Below, piece after piece: positions 1-10,553 of a stretch of DNA of 64,000 nt (positions within the stretch are counted from its first letter, which is position 1; each line of letters begins with the position of its first letter). The stretch lies in the NCBI GenBank assembly GCA_963931865.1, contig OZ007505.1, positions 4,348,824 to 4,412,823 on the forward strand, given 5' to 3'. The notes beneath the pieces were generated by a model, which saw nothing but the letters and a program-made list of their open reading frames with translations, did not search any database and was not told where the DNA came from. Both the position numbers and the translations under genes were made by a program. Origin of the DNA: Axinella damicornis. Its lineage: Eukaryota; Porifera; Demospongiae; Axinellida; Axinellidae.

Positions 1-1775
1 TCAAAACTTAAACACAAAACCAATTTTTGTGAGCCCAGCTGGCCCATGTGGCCCATGAGACAAGGTACATGGAGGTACTCTCATGATATGCACCCGTGTA
101 ATTTAAATGGACATAACAAATCTGTGATCAGAAGTGAAGACTCCATTTGGTACCTGCTGCTGCCTAGCGCCTGCACATGCAGTCCCTCACTCACTGCACT
201 GTAGTCCAATTTGTGTGCTTTTCATACAGCGGAAGTATACATCCTTATTTTATTTAGTGCGCACCACACTCCGGAAATACAGGCATGGATATAATATCCG
301 TATGGTGCACAGTACAGTCTAAAGAGCTAGAGATTCATGTAGCTGTACAGTAGCTTTAATTACCTATGATCAGTTAGTTAGGCCTCTAGGAAGAGTGACA
401 GTGTACCACAACCCGACGATGTTCCAGGCACTCGCACTGAGGCAACGCAGCCCTGGCAGGGAGCCGGCATCTGTGACCGGCAGAATGAGGGTACGGGTAT
501 GTACTTCATACTGCATGTGCAAACGCATGGAAGTATTAAATGTGCAAACGTTGTCGCACGTACTTTAGTCCTAACTCGCACCCCAGTTGGGGTGGGTGTC
601 AGAAACAACTAACAACTTGTGTTAAAGTTGTATATGGTCTGCACTGTCGACCAGACCCCCCACCTTGTGTGGGAGTCTGAGACTTGGAGTTCTGTCACTT
701 GTATCAAGCAACATTCACAAGGGAAAGGGTAGCCTCGGTCCGCCCGTTTTTAGAGGAGAGAGCCTGGGACCGAGGCTAAGGAAAGGGGGTGACACTCCCA
801 TGGCATAGACGCTGTAGTCACAGCTGTGACCGGGGTCAATAATCTTGACTGTCATTTGACCACTTGACTGCATCAAAAGGTTCTTTAACGTTTGACTACG
901 CTGTACTTCACCTGCTGACCGTTTGACCGCCACATATATTTTGCCCTTGACCCGACAATATAGGAAAAATGCATAGCGACTCCACCCCTTCCTTAGTTTA
1001 CGGGGTCTAGATGCCCGGTCGCAGCTGTGACTACAGTGAATATGGGAGTTTCATCCCCTTATGAAATTATCCGTCAATACCGCAGTTGTGACGTCATGTG
1101 CAGAACCTCTGTCCTTATTCATGCCAACACGTGAAGTCACCTATTTGATAAACCCAGGTGGACTATAGCTAAGACCTTTGACCTGATCCTTACATGTCTG
1201 CATATCACAGTGACTGCATATCACATCGGCAGGCAACTAGTTGCTTGTTCAAGGTCTGGCATGGCTGGAGTTGAGGCTCAAGGAGTGCATGATCACTCCA
1301 ATAGGCGTCATACTTAGAACTGCAATGGTCACAGATTGTGACCCCAACTACCCCCTTGAGGCTTGACGGTTCATGCTCTGCTCTAGTCTCGCGCGTATGA
1401 GGATCTGGGAACGAGACTAGCTCTGCTCCAGATCCTACTCTGCGTTTGCTAACTTTGGGTGACAAATTGCTACTAACATTATCTATACAACCTACTTGTA
1501 GTTGAATTCAGCACACTATGGAGCATTTGCATCGTATCTGTACATGACAGCCATCTTGGTGTACAAGTAGACATGCAGGAGCTTGTATAGTCTATAGCCT
1601 TGTGCTTGCTTATCACATACATGTACAACATGTATATACATGTACATGTAGTGGGTAATGATATTATTGTGAGGTGCACCGTGCAAGTTTGGAGTGCAGT
1701 TTGCAATTATGCTGCATATTAAGTGTAGTTTCAACCTGTACACCAGCACCAGTGGCGTCTGGACACGAGACTGAA

Positions 1776-1820
1776 CACCAAGATGTCTGATCATGTGCAC
1801 CAAGATGTCTGATCATGTGC
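1776..1820. repeat. 22-bp tandem duplication
   Basis: The unit CACCAAGATGTCTGATCATG(TG) occurs twice back to back, just before the left arm of the large inverted repeat. Confidence 0.85.
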
Positions 1821-2152
1821 ACTGCTGTGAAATGTCACTCTACCAATTGTGTGCTTCAGTTTCATAAGGGAACAATTAATGTACTGGTAGTGACTGACTT
1901 GTAGCATATGACCAGAGTAGTGGTGTGCATGAGTGACAGCTGTGTAACATGCATACGTCACCTCAACCGTTGTTTGTTCAGAATCTAAATTATTCTCAAC
2001 AAACAAGGGTTGAGGTACTCCTATGCGACAGCTGTTGCTCATGCACAGTAATCACACCACTACTCTGGTCATATGCTACAAGTCAGTCACTACCAGTACA
2101 TTGTTCCCTTGTGAAACTGAAGCACACAATTGAGATGTCTACATGATCACGT
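1802..2152. repeat. Large imperfect inverted repeat (foldback), arms about 165 bp
   Basis: The left arm (about 1802-1985) and right arm (about 1992-2152) are near-perfect reverse complements around a short AT-rich centre near 1986-1991. For example AACAAACAAGGGTTGAGG in the right arm answers CCTCAACCGTTGTTTGTT in the left. Both arms carry CATATGACCAGAGTAG or its complement. It ends about 75 bp before the first C2 exon. It could be a foldback MITE or a hairpin in the pre-mRNA. No target-site duplication was identified. Confidence 0.8.
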
Positions 2153-2226
2153 TCACATCACTGTAGTGTTTCTGCAGGTGAACATATGACTGTCCACTTT
2201 ACTTCCTTTATTTTTCTTACATGCAG

Positions 2227-3975
2227 CACTTCCGGTTGTACATCGCAGAAGCTAAGGGTTTGCTAAAAGGGGACATATTTGGATTAAGGTATATAGGGAG
2301 TATGGAGATGTCTGTGAATCAGGGGTTACAAACTTCATATGCTTGCTTAAGAAAACTCCTGGTTGCAACTCACTGGACAATTGAAACCAAGCAGTCTATT
2401 AATTAGTTCTTGTGATCAACTTGCAAGATGTTGTGCACATATTGCTTGGTGCTGTCTGCAATGAGAGGTAAAATTGTACTGGGGTCTGTTGGTCCGTTGT
2501 GCGCTATAGCAGGTGTCCGCAACTCAAGGGTATTCATTAAGAGGAGTTCCACTCTGTCCAGTTTGTAAAAGCAAAGTTCACTGTGTGATTATACCATCAT
2601 GTTCTGAATTTAGCAGCAATCAAGTTAGTCTCATTCCCAGACCCCCCACCCCCTTCAGTTTGGAAATGAGCCTTTGAGCTCAAGATCAGTAATTAACCAA
2701 ACACTGGAGGTTGGTTGGAACAGCCTGAGAACAATGCCAAGTCTTAGTGCTTGCTATTAGCACTTCTCTTGCATCATCATGACTATATTGTTTTCTTCTT
2801 TCACCCTACAGTGACCCCTATGTGAAGGTCTCGCTTGTTAACACCAGTGTGACCAACCCAATTAAGGGATTCAAGACCTCCACCATTAAGAAGGTGAGGG
2901 AACTAGTAGACATGGTCTAACTACTGTAGTCATACGTATTCCCAGATATTCATGGCAAGAGAATCAATCTGGAACTACGTTGTTGTGCAATACTTGCATC
3001 AGGAACTTTGTTGATCAGAACTATGTAGGGGAGGTAGTATATACACGTACCTTACCTGGATGACCAGGACTGATCTCTTGAGCGTGACAGCTACACATAT
3101 TATGACAGTTTTACTGTAAATAGTTCTTTTGACTGAGGTTCATATAGCGTCATTCCTTACCATTTTTTCTTCCTTGGGACTGATGTTTTGTGGATGCGTG
3201 CATCCAATGAACTGTTATAGCTTACAATGTATGTCAATGGTACATTCATAATGTGGGTGGAAAAGCACATGAGGTTGCGCTGTAAGGGGTCAACAGCATT
3301 GGTATCCTATCGGTAAAAACCACGTATTACTTGTGCATTGTTGTGTCACTTGTGGCTGTGACCAACCTTACTGTACAATACGCTGTACCAAGGAGGAATG
3401 TGATGCGTATTCCCAAGATGAGCAATCTGATGTGTAAGCTCCGTTATGGATTTCTTTTGCAGACTCTGAGACCCAAGTGGAATGAAGAGCTAGATTTCTG
3501 GGTGAGCTCTGTCTACCAACTCCCTCCCTCCCTCCCTCCCTCCCTCCCTCCCTCCCTCCCTCCCTCCCTCCCTCCCTCCCTCCCTCCCTCCCTCCCTCCC
3601 TCCTTGCTGCCATTGGCACATCCTCCAGTTGTCCTCCAAGACAGGAGTACCATCATTCCTGCTATAGCAGCGCTGGTGTTAAAACTACTATACTAGCTGT
3701 GCTGAGGTTCCGACAGCACAATAGCAGAGAAGAGCCAAAAGTCTTAGTGCGGAACCTTAAATGCATTCCAATAACTACATCAAGACCAGGAAGGTTGGGG
3801 GAGCATCCTGGTACCTTCCTTTGGGGGAAGCACAAGCACTTGCTGTGGCTGCATGTATTGTCTGCTGTGTTGTTAATGAACTTCCTCCCCTTGTCCTTGT
3901 GAAGGTGGTTGGTGCTGAATTTTCTGTGATTCTGGATGTGATGGACGAGAATATCCTGGTGAGCTGATTCACATG

Positions 3976-4047
<72 letters not shown>

Positions 4048-6402
4048 ATGTGCTGGATGAGAACATCCTGGTCATTGGGTACAAATGTACATACCAGTGT
4101 GCGTACATGTTGCATGCCAACTGTGTAGAAACATCATTTATCCCCAGCAACTGACTAACTTACTACTTGGACTGTTTGGAAGATACCAAATAAGTGTGTT
4201 ACTCGTTTAAGGTATTGCTCATCCGCACCTTCTGTGTCCTGTGTCTCTGTGCTGCAGATCAAAGACGACTTTCTTGGACGTCAGATATTACATTTCAACT
4301 TTCATGACCAGAACCCAGAAACACAGCCCCTAGTGGTAAGAGATTGTACATGTACCGCTGTACATGTATCATACAGTTAGGATGGAGTCTAGTCTGAAAA
4401 CCATCTACCTGAGTCTGGAAACACAGCCCCAATTGTGCATTATATATGATTGTGGGAAATCTGGTTCCAAGGTCACTCTGCCTGATTCCAGAAACTATAC
4501 TGAGTATAACACTGCTACATGTAAGTGTCACATTGTGGTAGTGGTGGTGGTCATGAAGAGCAAGTTAATTTTATCCCTGGCAAAATATTGTAGTCAGGCA
4601 AGGGCAAGGCAAGTAGCCGTGTTGCCATGGTAATCTGCGTTTGTATCTTTTGGTCATTGTTTGATGGAGTGGTCTCCTTGCGATCACGCATGAGATGAAA
4701 AGAGAAAGCAGAGAGGCACCGCTTCAAAGAAGCAAGCTGGTTGACGCAATGGCTGTCATGTGGGAGTAGTAAAAGCCTGCTGGATAGCCAGGTGCTAGTT
4801 TGGGGGAGGCCGCTGGGAATATGCCTCTTCATCCATAGGGTGGTATCTAGCATGCACCTGTGTTTGGGAGTGTAAGTGGGGTGCCCACAACATCTGCCCG
4901 GACCTAGTCGCATCTACTCCTCCTTTGGGTGGATGGAAGTTGATAACCAGGTATCCTGGGAGATGAGAGTGAATGTATTGGGCAGTTGGGTGGGTTTCAG
5001 GGGTTGGCGGGATGGTTGTAGGCCATCACGTTGTCGAAGTGGAGCCGCTGGCCACAGACATGTCTGGCAAGCTAGACATGCATTCTTGGACACCAGGTCT
5101 GGTACAGTAGGTCTGGTACAGTAGGTCTGGTATGTCTGGTATGAATGCACACATCAACAAGTTATCCATAGTCTAGTCCCAAAGACACTTCTGCTCCCAA
5201 GAACAAGCTGGCAGAAGCACTACAATCATAACAGGAAGTACTGGAATGACATCATCACTATTGGCAGACAGTACTGCAATGTGTCTAGACTGCACCTAGT
5301 GCAGGAAGCAGATAATAGATGTTGACCAACAGGTTAATGGGTGCAAGGAAGGTGGGCACATCAGTGTTAACATACAACACATAATTATGGCTGCCTCATG
5401 ACCAATATGGCATTATGCTGTGCTAATTAATTGGTTGGGAAACTGTGGATAGATTCTTGGGCACTATGCAGCAAGCCTGAGGAGCCGTCCTGCAGCCATG
5501 TTGTTTGAGAGCATACACTGGGTTTGTGGGCAGATGATACGTGAAGGCTGCATGTACTGGTGGTCACAGAGCAAGGCCATTTCAAGCTAGGCAGGGGAGG
5601 ATGATAGTTATACATGTACATGTGTAGTTCATGAGCTGCCTATAGCATGAGCTGCTCGCTGTAGGCAGCTCATGGACTCCTGACTCAGCACACTCCCCAA
5701 GCACCAACCATCAACTTCCTGTTTCTCTCCAGGTCACCCACCATCTCCCACGCAGCCAAGACATTGTCCAGGAAGGTCGCCGTTATCAACTGACCCTCTT
5801 GGACAAGTATTCCCCTGACCTGACCCGAGTGTGGGTATATGCATTGCAGTATAGCTGTTTCTGAATGTGATTACATTCCCATTTATATGTATCTTCAACA
5901 TGATCCCCCCTCCCACCCCTCCCTCCCTCCCTCCCATCTCTCCAACACTCCCTCCCTCCCTCCCTCCCTCCTCCCTCCCTCCCTCCCTCCCTCCCTCCCT
6001 CCCTCCCTCCTCCCTCCCTCCCTCCCTCCCTCTCATCTCTCTAACACTCCCTCCCATTTCTCCAACACTCCCCTCTCTCCAACACTCCCTCTCCTCTCTC
6101 AACACTCCCTCCCCTCCTACCTCCCTCCCATCCCTCTCTCCAACCTTCCCTCCCTCCCTACTATCCCTCCCTACGTACTTCCCTCCCATCCTCCATCCCT
6201 TCCCTCTTCTCCTCCCAGTCGCACGTTCATGACCCATGTCAGTGATCTGGCGCACAAGTTTGCTGTCAATCGGCTAATGCGTCACCGTCGTCACGAAGAC
6301 AACAGGGGGAAACTCATCGTCTACTATGCCTTTGAGGACCTGCAAGAGCAACCAAATGTGGCAGAGGCACAACAGCAAGCAGCTGGACAGCAGAATGCGT
6401 CT

Positions 6403-6403
<1 letters not shown>
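2227..6403 (+). CDS. NEDD4-like: NEDD4-type E3 ubiquitin ligase, N-terminal C2-domain exons (partial gene)
   Basis: Seven exons keep a single reading frame: 2227-2288, 2812-2893, 3463-3501, 3905-3958, 4258-4335, 5733-5848 and 6219-6403, with GT/AG borders. The joined product (about 205 residues) shows a C2 domain in order: LYIAEAKGLLKGDIFGL, SDPYVKV, TLRPKWNEELDFW, VILDVMDEN, KDDFLG, and a last strand RGKLIVYYAFED. In NEDD4-family ligases this domain binds calcium and phospholipid and targets the enzyme to membranes. The Asp residues of SDPYVKV and DVMDEN sit where calcium ligands are expected. The first exon with the start codon is not found. The last exon ends in phase 1, and its continuation lies in the gap or in contig 3, where the WW and HECT exons are. 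The donor of exon 6 (at 5848) was chosen because it alone keeps phase. Domain identity is strong; the exact ends of the last two exons are less sure. Confidence 0.82.
3520..3603. repeat. (CCCT)n microsatellite
   Basis: An uninterrupted TCCC/CCCT run of about 80 bp begins some 20 bp after the splice donor of the third C2 exon. Proline/serine-rich open frames across it are artefacts. Confidence 0.95.
3979..4044. repeat. (TG)n microsatellite
   Basis: A pure TG run begins 20 bp after the donor of the fourth C2 exon at 3958. Confidence 0.95.
4336..5732. other. Long intron of the C2 gene
   Basis: This 1.4 kb intron lies between the fifth and sixth C2 exons. It has small local repeats (three copies of a GGTCTGGTA-type unit near 5097-5140, a hairpin near 5635-5670) but no coding segment that I can support. 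Confidence 0.6.
5911..6210. repeat. (CCCT)n-rich tract forming a polypyrimidine tract
   Basis: About 300 bp of degenerate CCCT/TCTCC repeats run up to the AG acceptor at 6217-6218 of the last C2 exon. The microsatellite itself is the polypyrimidine tract. Confidence 0.9.
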
Positions 6404-6458
<55 letters not shown>

Positions 6459-6463
6459 TGTGT

Positions 6464-6501
<38 letters not shown>

Positions 6502-6720
6502 GTGCGTGCATGCATGTGTGTGTGTATGTGTTAGTGTGTGTGTGTGTTTGTGTGTGTGTGTGCGTCCGTTTGTGCATTTGTGTGTGTGTGTGTGTGTGTG
6601 ACTGTGTGTGCACATGCTGTGTGTGTGTGTGTGCGTGCGTGCATGCATGTGTGTGTGTGTGTGTGTGCATGCGTGCATGCATGCATATGTGTGTGTGTGT
6701 GTATGCACGTGCTGTGTGTG
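6404..6720. repeat. (TG)n-rich microsatellite starting at a splice donor
   Basis: A TG-rich tract of about 315 bp with GCGTGCATGC interruptions begins at the donor of the exon ending at 6403, so the GT donor is the first unit of the repeat. His/Thr- or Cys/Val-repeating open frames across it are not genes. Confidence 0.92.
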
Positions 6721-6918
6721 TCATGTATCAAACTGGACCCCCAAGTTGAAGATATGCATATACATGTAAGACTAGTTAGATGCTCTAACCCTGGTAGTAA
6801 ACAAAACACAAACACGTAGCAGCATTATGCAGAGGCCTCAGCTGAGTTGTTTCTGTGTACATGTCAGGAACAATGAAAGAACGTACGTATTTTCGCTCCA
6901 TTAGATTTAGATCATGGC

Positions 6919-7118
6919 NNNNNNNNNNNNNNNNNNNNNNNNNNNNNNNNNNNNNNNNNNNNNNNNNNNNNNNNNNNNNNNNNNNNNNNNNNNNNNNNNN
7001 NNNNNNNNNNNNNNNNNNNNNNNNNNNNNNNNNNNNNNNNNNNNNNNNNNNNNNNNNNNNNNNNNNNNNNNNNNNNNNNNNNNNNNNNNNNNNNNNNNNN
7101 NNNNNNNNNNNNNNNNNN
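6919..7118. other. Assembly gap, exactly 200 N
   Basis: Exactly 200 N. The same length recurs at the other gap, which suggests a fixed scaffolding spacer rather than a measured distance. Confidence 1.
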
Positions 7119-7644
7119 GGTGGATTGTTATACTCGACTTAATCCACGCAGACTGGAACCAGATTCACTTCTCTGCTGAGTTTTCTGATTGACGCTATTG
7201 GTACATGTATTGTTATTATTATTATAATGATGTTAATTAATGAAGGCATACAGCAAGACATGAAATATGAGTGTTAATATTGCAATAATAAATATAATTG
7301 GTCCACCTACTGAGGAAAAGGGCTTGCACGTTGATAGTTCTCATCATTTCCAGTATTAAGCCCTTTCCCATGTTCAGTAGCATCTGGTGATGTACGGGTA
7401 TGGACGTTCTTACAAGAAAATAAGCCCCAGCTCTTTCTTCCCTAGAGTGTATGGCATGGGATAATATAAGCAAACTTGTGTTGATAATGGTCAAAGTAAA
7501 ATTAATGTAGTTCATTTGTCTCACCTCTGATGGATACTGACCAACAGTAACCCTCTTGACAGAGACTCGGTGATCTATTGTATAGGGGGATACTTTTGTG
7601 CACCTACATGTATGTATTGCATGTATAACTGTGATACCACTTAC
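7119..7644. other. Contig 2 start, no gene recognised
   Basis: AT-rich sequence downstream, on the minus strand, of the CXXC exon. One more 3' exon of that gene could be here, but no motif allows me to place it. Confidence 0.5.
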
Positions 7645-7871
7645 GCAGTTTGTTAGCGATTGATTGTAGTTTCCTGACAGTAGCGTGAAGAGGGGTGCGG
7701 GGGGTAGTACTAAGCTTCTGGCATACTCGACTGACACACGACTTTTTCCTGTTTCCAAGACCTCCAAACTTTTTCATAGCTCTGCAATTGCTGCACTGAC
7801 CACAGTCAAGTGCTGTGCATCCACTGCAGACCCCACACCTCTTCCTCAGTACTTGTACATGTGGGTTCCAT
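7645..7871 (-). CDS. CXXC-type zinc finger exon
   Basis: This exon has an acceptor at 7872-7873 and a GTAAGT donor just below 7645. It encodes CGVCSGC, then DCGQCSNC, then KKFGGLG, then a final Cys pair SCVSRVC. That gives eight cysteines with the spacing of CXXC zinc fingers, including the KFGG element. The Cys codons lie at 7835-7837, 7826-7828, 7817-7819, 7802-7804, 7793-7795, 7784-7786, 7736-7738 and 7721-7723. In KDM2, MLL, CFP1, DNMT1 and TET-associated proteins this fold binds unmethylated CpG DNA. All metal-binding positions and the KFGG loop are intact, in contrast to the decayed transposase exons upstream. The protein it belongs to is inferred from strand, spacing and compatible splicing. 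Confidence 0.85.
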
Positions 7872-7935
7872 CTAAGAGGTAATTACTAAACAAATCAATA
7901 TTCATTTGAGCATGTGAAGAACCAAGTACACTTAC

Positions 7936-8043
7936 GGCTTTTGCAGCTGGAGTTGTAGATTGTGTCTCAGAGAGATCTAGAGGTAGTGGTTGTGTTTGCG
8001 GAGAAAGAACCAGAGCCGGTGGTGATGCCTGGGAGAGGGCCCC
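7936..8043 (-). CDS. Pro/Ser-rich linker exon (putative)
   Basis: An open stretch ending at a GTAAGT donor encodes ASPPALVLSPQTQPLPLDL and neighbouring Pro/Ser/Thr residues. It sits between the AT-hook-like exon and the CXXC exon in a compatible frame. The acceptor end is uncertain. Confidence 0.4.
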
Positions 8044-8120
8044 TACTCATTTGGATGGAAGATAAATATAGGCTAGATAAGTATAACTGATGATTGTTGA
8101 CGTGCAGTGTTTGTATATAC

Positions 8121-8212
8121 CTGATTGAAGCTTTTTTTTCTTTCTTGGCAGTTTTGGTCTCCCCACAGACCTCCGTGATGCTCCAAGAAGTGGGTCATCT
8201 CCCATCTGGCAC
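8121..8212 (-). CDS. Basic AT-hook-like exon
   Basis: The exon lies between TTTGTAG and GTATAT and encodes RRSVGRPKLPRKKKKL, a GRP core in basic context. This resembles an AT-hook that binds the minor groove of AT-rich DNA. The call rests on a short motif, but the clean splice borders and the position between transposase and CXXC exons support a real exon. Confidence 0.5.
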
Positions 8213-8384
8213 CTACAAAGGTAAAGTGTAGTATACACATCAAATTGGTCCCCTCACCAACGTTTTCGAATTAGAGCACACCATGCATTATGCTGGGTAG
8301 TACTTCACCCAACTACATTGTTACAAACTCCTAACGCAGCAGTATACATGTTACTTGTTAAAAATATGTGTGGATTTAGCTTAC

Positions 8385-8764
8385 TCAGTTCCTGTGCACT
8401 CTTGTCGGTCATAAAGAAATCTGGACACCATCCAGGATTCCACAAGCTTATAACTGTAAGTCCCTCAGCAATCAATTCTTCCATCTCATACTGCGGGATG
8501 ATGGTCCCAATAACACGGCCTTTTCCTATTGCCGTTTTTGCTACCAGGAAAAAATATTTCAGGGTTTTGTAGATGGCATCCATACATGTTCCTCTGTTGA
8601 GGTGTCTGGAACACTAGTAGAAAAGACTGACTATCAGCTGCATGTCTGGCAACTGTAACAGTTTCCTCTGCCTCTTCAATCTCTGCTAGGTTGAGAACAG
8701 CTCTTGCAATCTCTGGTAGCGCTGAAGCAGCACTGGAGGAATGATTGGAGTACCCAGGACCAAA
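8385..8764 (-). pseudogene. MULE-like transposase core fragment
   Basis: The product contains FLLVFQTPQQR and, after a one-base frame change near 8590, CMDAIYKTLKYFFLVAKT, VIGTIIPQYE, WNPGWCPDFFMTDKSAQEL. The D-A-x-Y-K-T element and the W-N-P-x-W...F-M-T-D block are hallmarks of MULE-type transposases, the first Asp being catalytic. About 10 to 15 residues that normally separate the QTPQQR and MDAIYKT blocks are missing, consistent with an internal deletion. The downstream catalytic half is absent. Confidence 0.65.
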
Positions 8765-8912
8765 CTGCAGTTATACAGACATAGTTTTCAATGTCAGTAG
8801 TATGCATGTGGCCTTGCAACATCATACATGCAGTAGGTGCTCCTGTTATGATTATACAATCATGTATTAATAATGAATCTTGTGCACCTGCAAGTTAACG
8901 TCAGAAACATAC

Positions 8913-9953
8913 CTCTCCTTGTTTTTGTACTGTCTCAAGTAGTAGTCCAGGCCAGTTGTCTTCTTCTCACTCTCAAGAAGACAGAGTACAGCGTCTTGGT
9001 CGAACTTGGCATTCCGTTCTTCAATTATTGCATTACGTGAAATTACACGAATGTCGTCATTGGTAGGGTAGTATGCTCTGTTCAGAACTGAAGGAGCCTC
9101 GGCGATGATTCCTTCAGCAATGTGCCTGGGTATCAGTTCCTTAGGCCTTGAGGGAGATCTTCAATGCTTTGCTTGTAAGGAAGGTGTCACGTACAAGCTC
9201 CCCCACCTTATCCTTCACCTCCTGCAGTGGTTTCAGGGTAAGTTGATCTGCTAACGAACCCACATTATGGGCTGGCAGGTGGGCTGCTGTTGTGGGTACA
9301 TTCACCTGCAAGATTTGTTGTCCATTTCCCAACTCAAGTGTCTTGGTTTGGACTGAGGCCTTGCACCCCAACTTTCTAGTGCCAGGATGTACTCGGTGTT
9401 TCGTAGATGTACTGAGAGGGGGACGTTTTCCTCGTCCCTTGCCTGCCCTCTTACATCTGTATACCTGGCTTGACCTCACTACATATGCCTGTAGTTTTCC
9501 GTCAATATTGGCAACACCCTTCTCTCGACTGGAAAGGTTAGTGTGCCTGCCATTCTGTACTGTGTACTCGATACCTGTTTGGTTTGACAATTTCTTCATC
9601 CACATGTCACGTTTCTCTTCTGTAAAGGGTATCATGTACCCAGTAATGTACATATCAGCTACTCCCTGTCCACCGTTCTCTTCCAACGTGCACTGTACCT
9701 GTAATCCCCAAAGTTCTTCACAGCACTGTGGCAGGTCTTTGTGTGTTCCCAGTGACACAGGGTATTGAGCAGTAGCGTTTGGTTGTTGATGCTTCTTGTT
9801 TTGCCGACAAGAAGTCAAACTAGATTCTGGATCTTTAGCGTAGCATGCTGAACACACCGTACACCTTTCCTCATCGTGTTCCATTTGCAGTCGGCAATAT
9901 TCACTTGATCTCTTGCTCCTGATACATGCAGCGCACCTACCGAGAAGCTCCAC
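8913..9953 (-). pseudogene. N-terminal region of the MULE-like transposase gene, frameshifted
   Basis: An ATG at 9953 opens 270 codons beginning with a Cys-rich stretch (CAAC, CRLQ, CTVCSACYAKD), then FTEEKRDMWMKKLSNQTGIE, and a basic region (KRAGKGRGKRPP, HPGTRKLGCKASV) followed by HLPAHNVGSLADQLTLKPL. A stop at about 9141 is bypassed by a one-base change of frame. The sequence continues ELIPRHIAEGIIAEAPSVLN, YYPTNDDIR, DQDAVLCLLE up to a GTATGT donor below 8913. The layout (C-x-A-x-L-K-like DNA-binding part, then a YPTxDDIR element) fits proteins that precede MULE cores in invertebrate genomes, as I remember them. Whether 9140 is a mutation or a sequencing indel cannot be told from one copy. 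Confidence 0.55.
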
Positions 9954-10553
9954 AACTGTTACAATAATGGGAGTGGTGATCGATTAACCATCTTGCAATT
10001 GCACCTAACTTTAAAAACCTGTAGCTACTTGTATGACTGATGTATGCGCATAGGAGTGTGTGAAGCTATATACATAATTTTCCTCAGCCCTATTAATGAT
10101 GGACCTATGACCGTTGGCGATTAGGCTAGTTGGATTACCTTTTGCTAATAAGCTACCATTATGTAAACAAAGAATATACTCACACTTTGTTCCGTTGTGG
10201 CAACTTTCAGAATATTCCGTGAGCAGCTGCTGAGTTGCCTCCGGCTCTGGGCTCTGACTCCAGATGCTCTACCCGGTTAGCCATACCGAGCTACTTGCTG
10301 GTAGAGTCTACTAATAGCTAGTGCCTATTCTACCAAGATGAAGAAGCTAAGTTCTCGAGAATTAGCTATACTGACTCTGTAGATCTAGACGTGCCATGAT
10401 TTCCCGGCATAATTTGCCTCAGCGCATGCGCGCGTACCTTGGTTATAGGGTGAACCCTGACCTTGATGTTGATGACGTAATGCGGAATCCGTGCTGTACT
10501 TTACGAAGACCATAGCGATATTGCTGAGAGTGATTGCCGATCGGAATTACGAA
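9954..10553. other. Intergenic region between transposase remnant and N-domain/propeller gene
   Basis: No coding sequence recognised. It contains a tRNA-like fragment (separate entry) and, just upstream of the next gene, CpG-containing sequence (GCATGCGCGCG near 10425). No TATA box like those of the two related genes was found here. Confidence 0.5.
10243..10306 (-). repeat. Degenerate tRNA-like sequence
   Basis: The minus strand reads TAGCTCGGTATGGCTAACCG then GGTAGAGC, resembling a D-arm with internal box A, followed by an imperfect anticodon-like stem. No convincing T-arm follows. It is probably a tRNA-derived SINE head or a pseudo-tRNA. Confidence 0.3.

Larger units (their letters stand above)
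1..2226. other. 5' flank or intron of the C2-domain gene, no gene recognised
   Basis: I find no convincing coding sequence here. Several short open frames exist but none has a recognisable motif or consistent splice sites. The stretch holds a short hairpin of the GCCTCG..CAG family (about 724-778), a related weaker hairpin near 1385-1425, a 22-bp tandem duplication and a large inverted repeat (separate entries). The first exon of the C2 gene, with its start codon, should lie here or upstream of the window, but I could not place it. Confidence 0.6.
7645..9953 (-). mobile_element. Degenerate MULE-like transposase gene with AT-hook-like and CXXC modules
   Basis: On the minus strand a multi-exon gene can be traced: 9953-8913, 8764-8385, 8212-8121, about 8043-7936 and 7871-7645. 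The order is a Cys-rich N-terminus, a DNA-binding-like region, the start of a MULE-type DDE transposase core, a basic GRPK segment, a Pro/Ser-rich linker and a CXXC zinc finger. It is damaged. A one-base frame change occurs near 9140, a frame change or deletion near 8590, and only about 170 bp separate the core exon from the AT-hook exon, too little for the rest of a transposase. It is therefore a remnant or a gene built from a transposon. Terminal inverted repeats were not found. Confidence 0.6.

Noticed and set aside
5734..6255. Gly/Glu/Arg-rich and Pro/Ser/Leu-rich frames here and at 30144-30692, 44194-44815
   Set aside because: Translations of CCCT/GGGA tracts that serve as intron pyrimidine tracts.
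6274..6724. Long frames of His-Thr or Cys-Val repeats, also at 35006-35254, 36017-36408 and 37988-38239
   Set aside because: They are translations of CA/TG microsatellites on both strands and do not represent genes.
9292..9768. 158-codon plus-strand frame
   Set aside because: It is antisense to the Cys-rich N-terminal exon of the MULE-like gene, whose minus-strand frame has recognisable motifs.
10491..10553. Upstream in-frame extension of the fused gene beginning at a GTG
   Set aside because: The ATG at 10554 is shared with the paralogue at 16480; eukaryotic initiation at GTG is unlikely.
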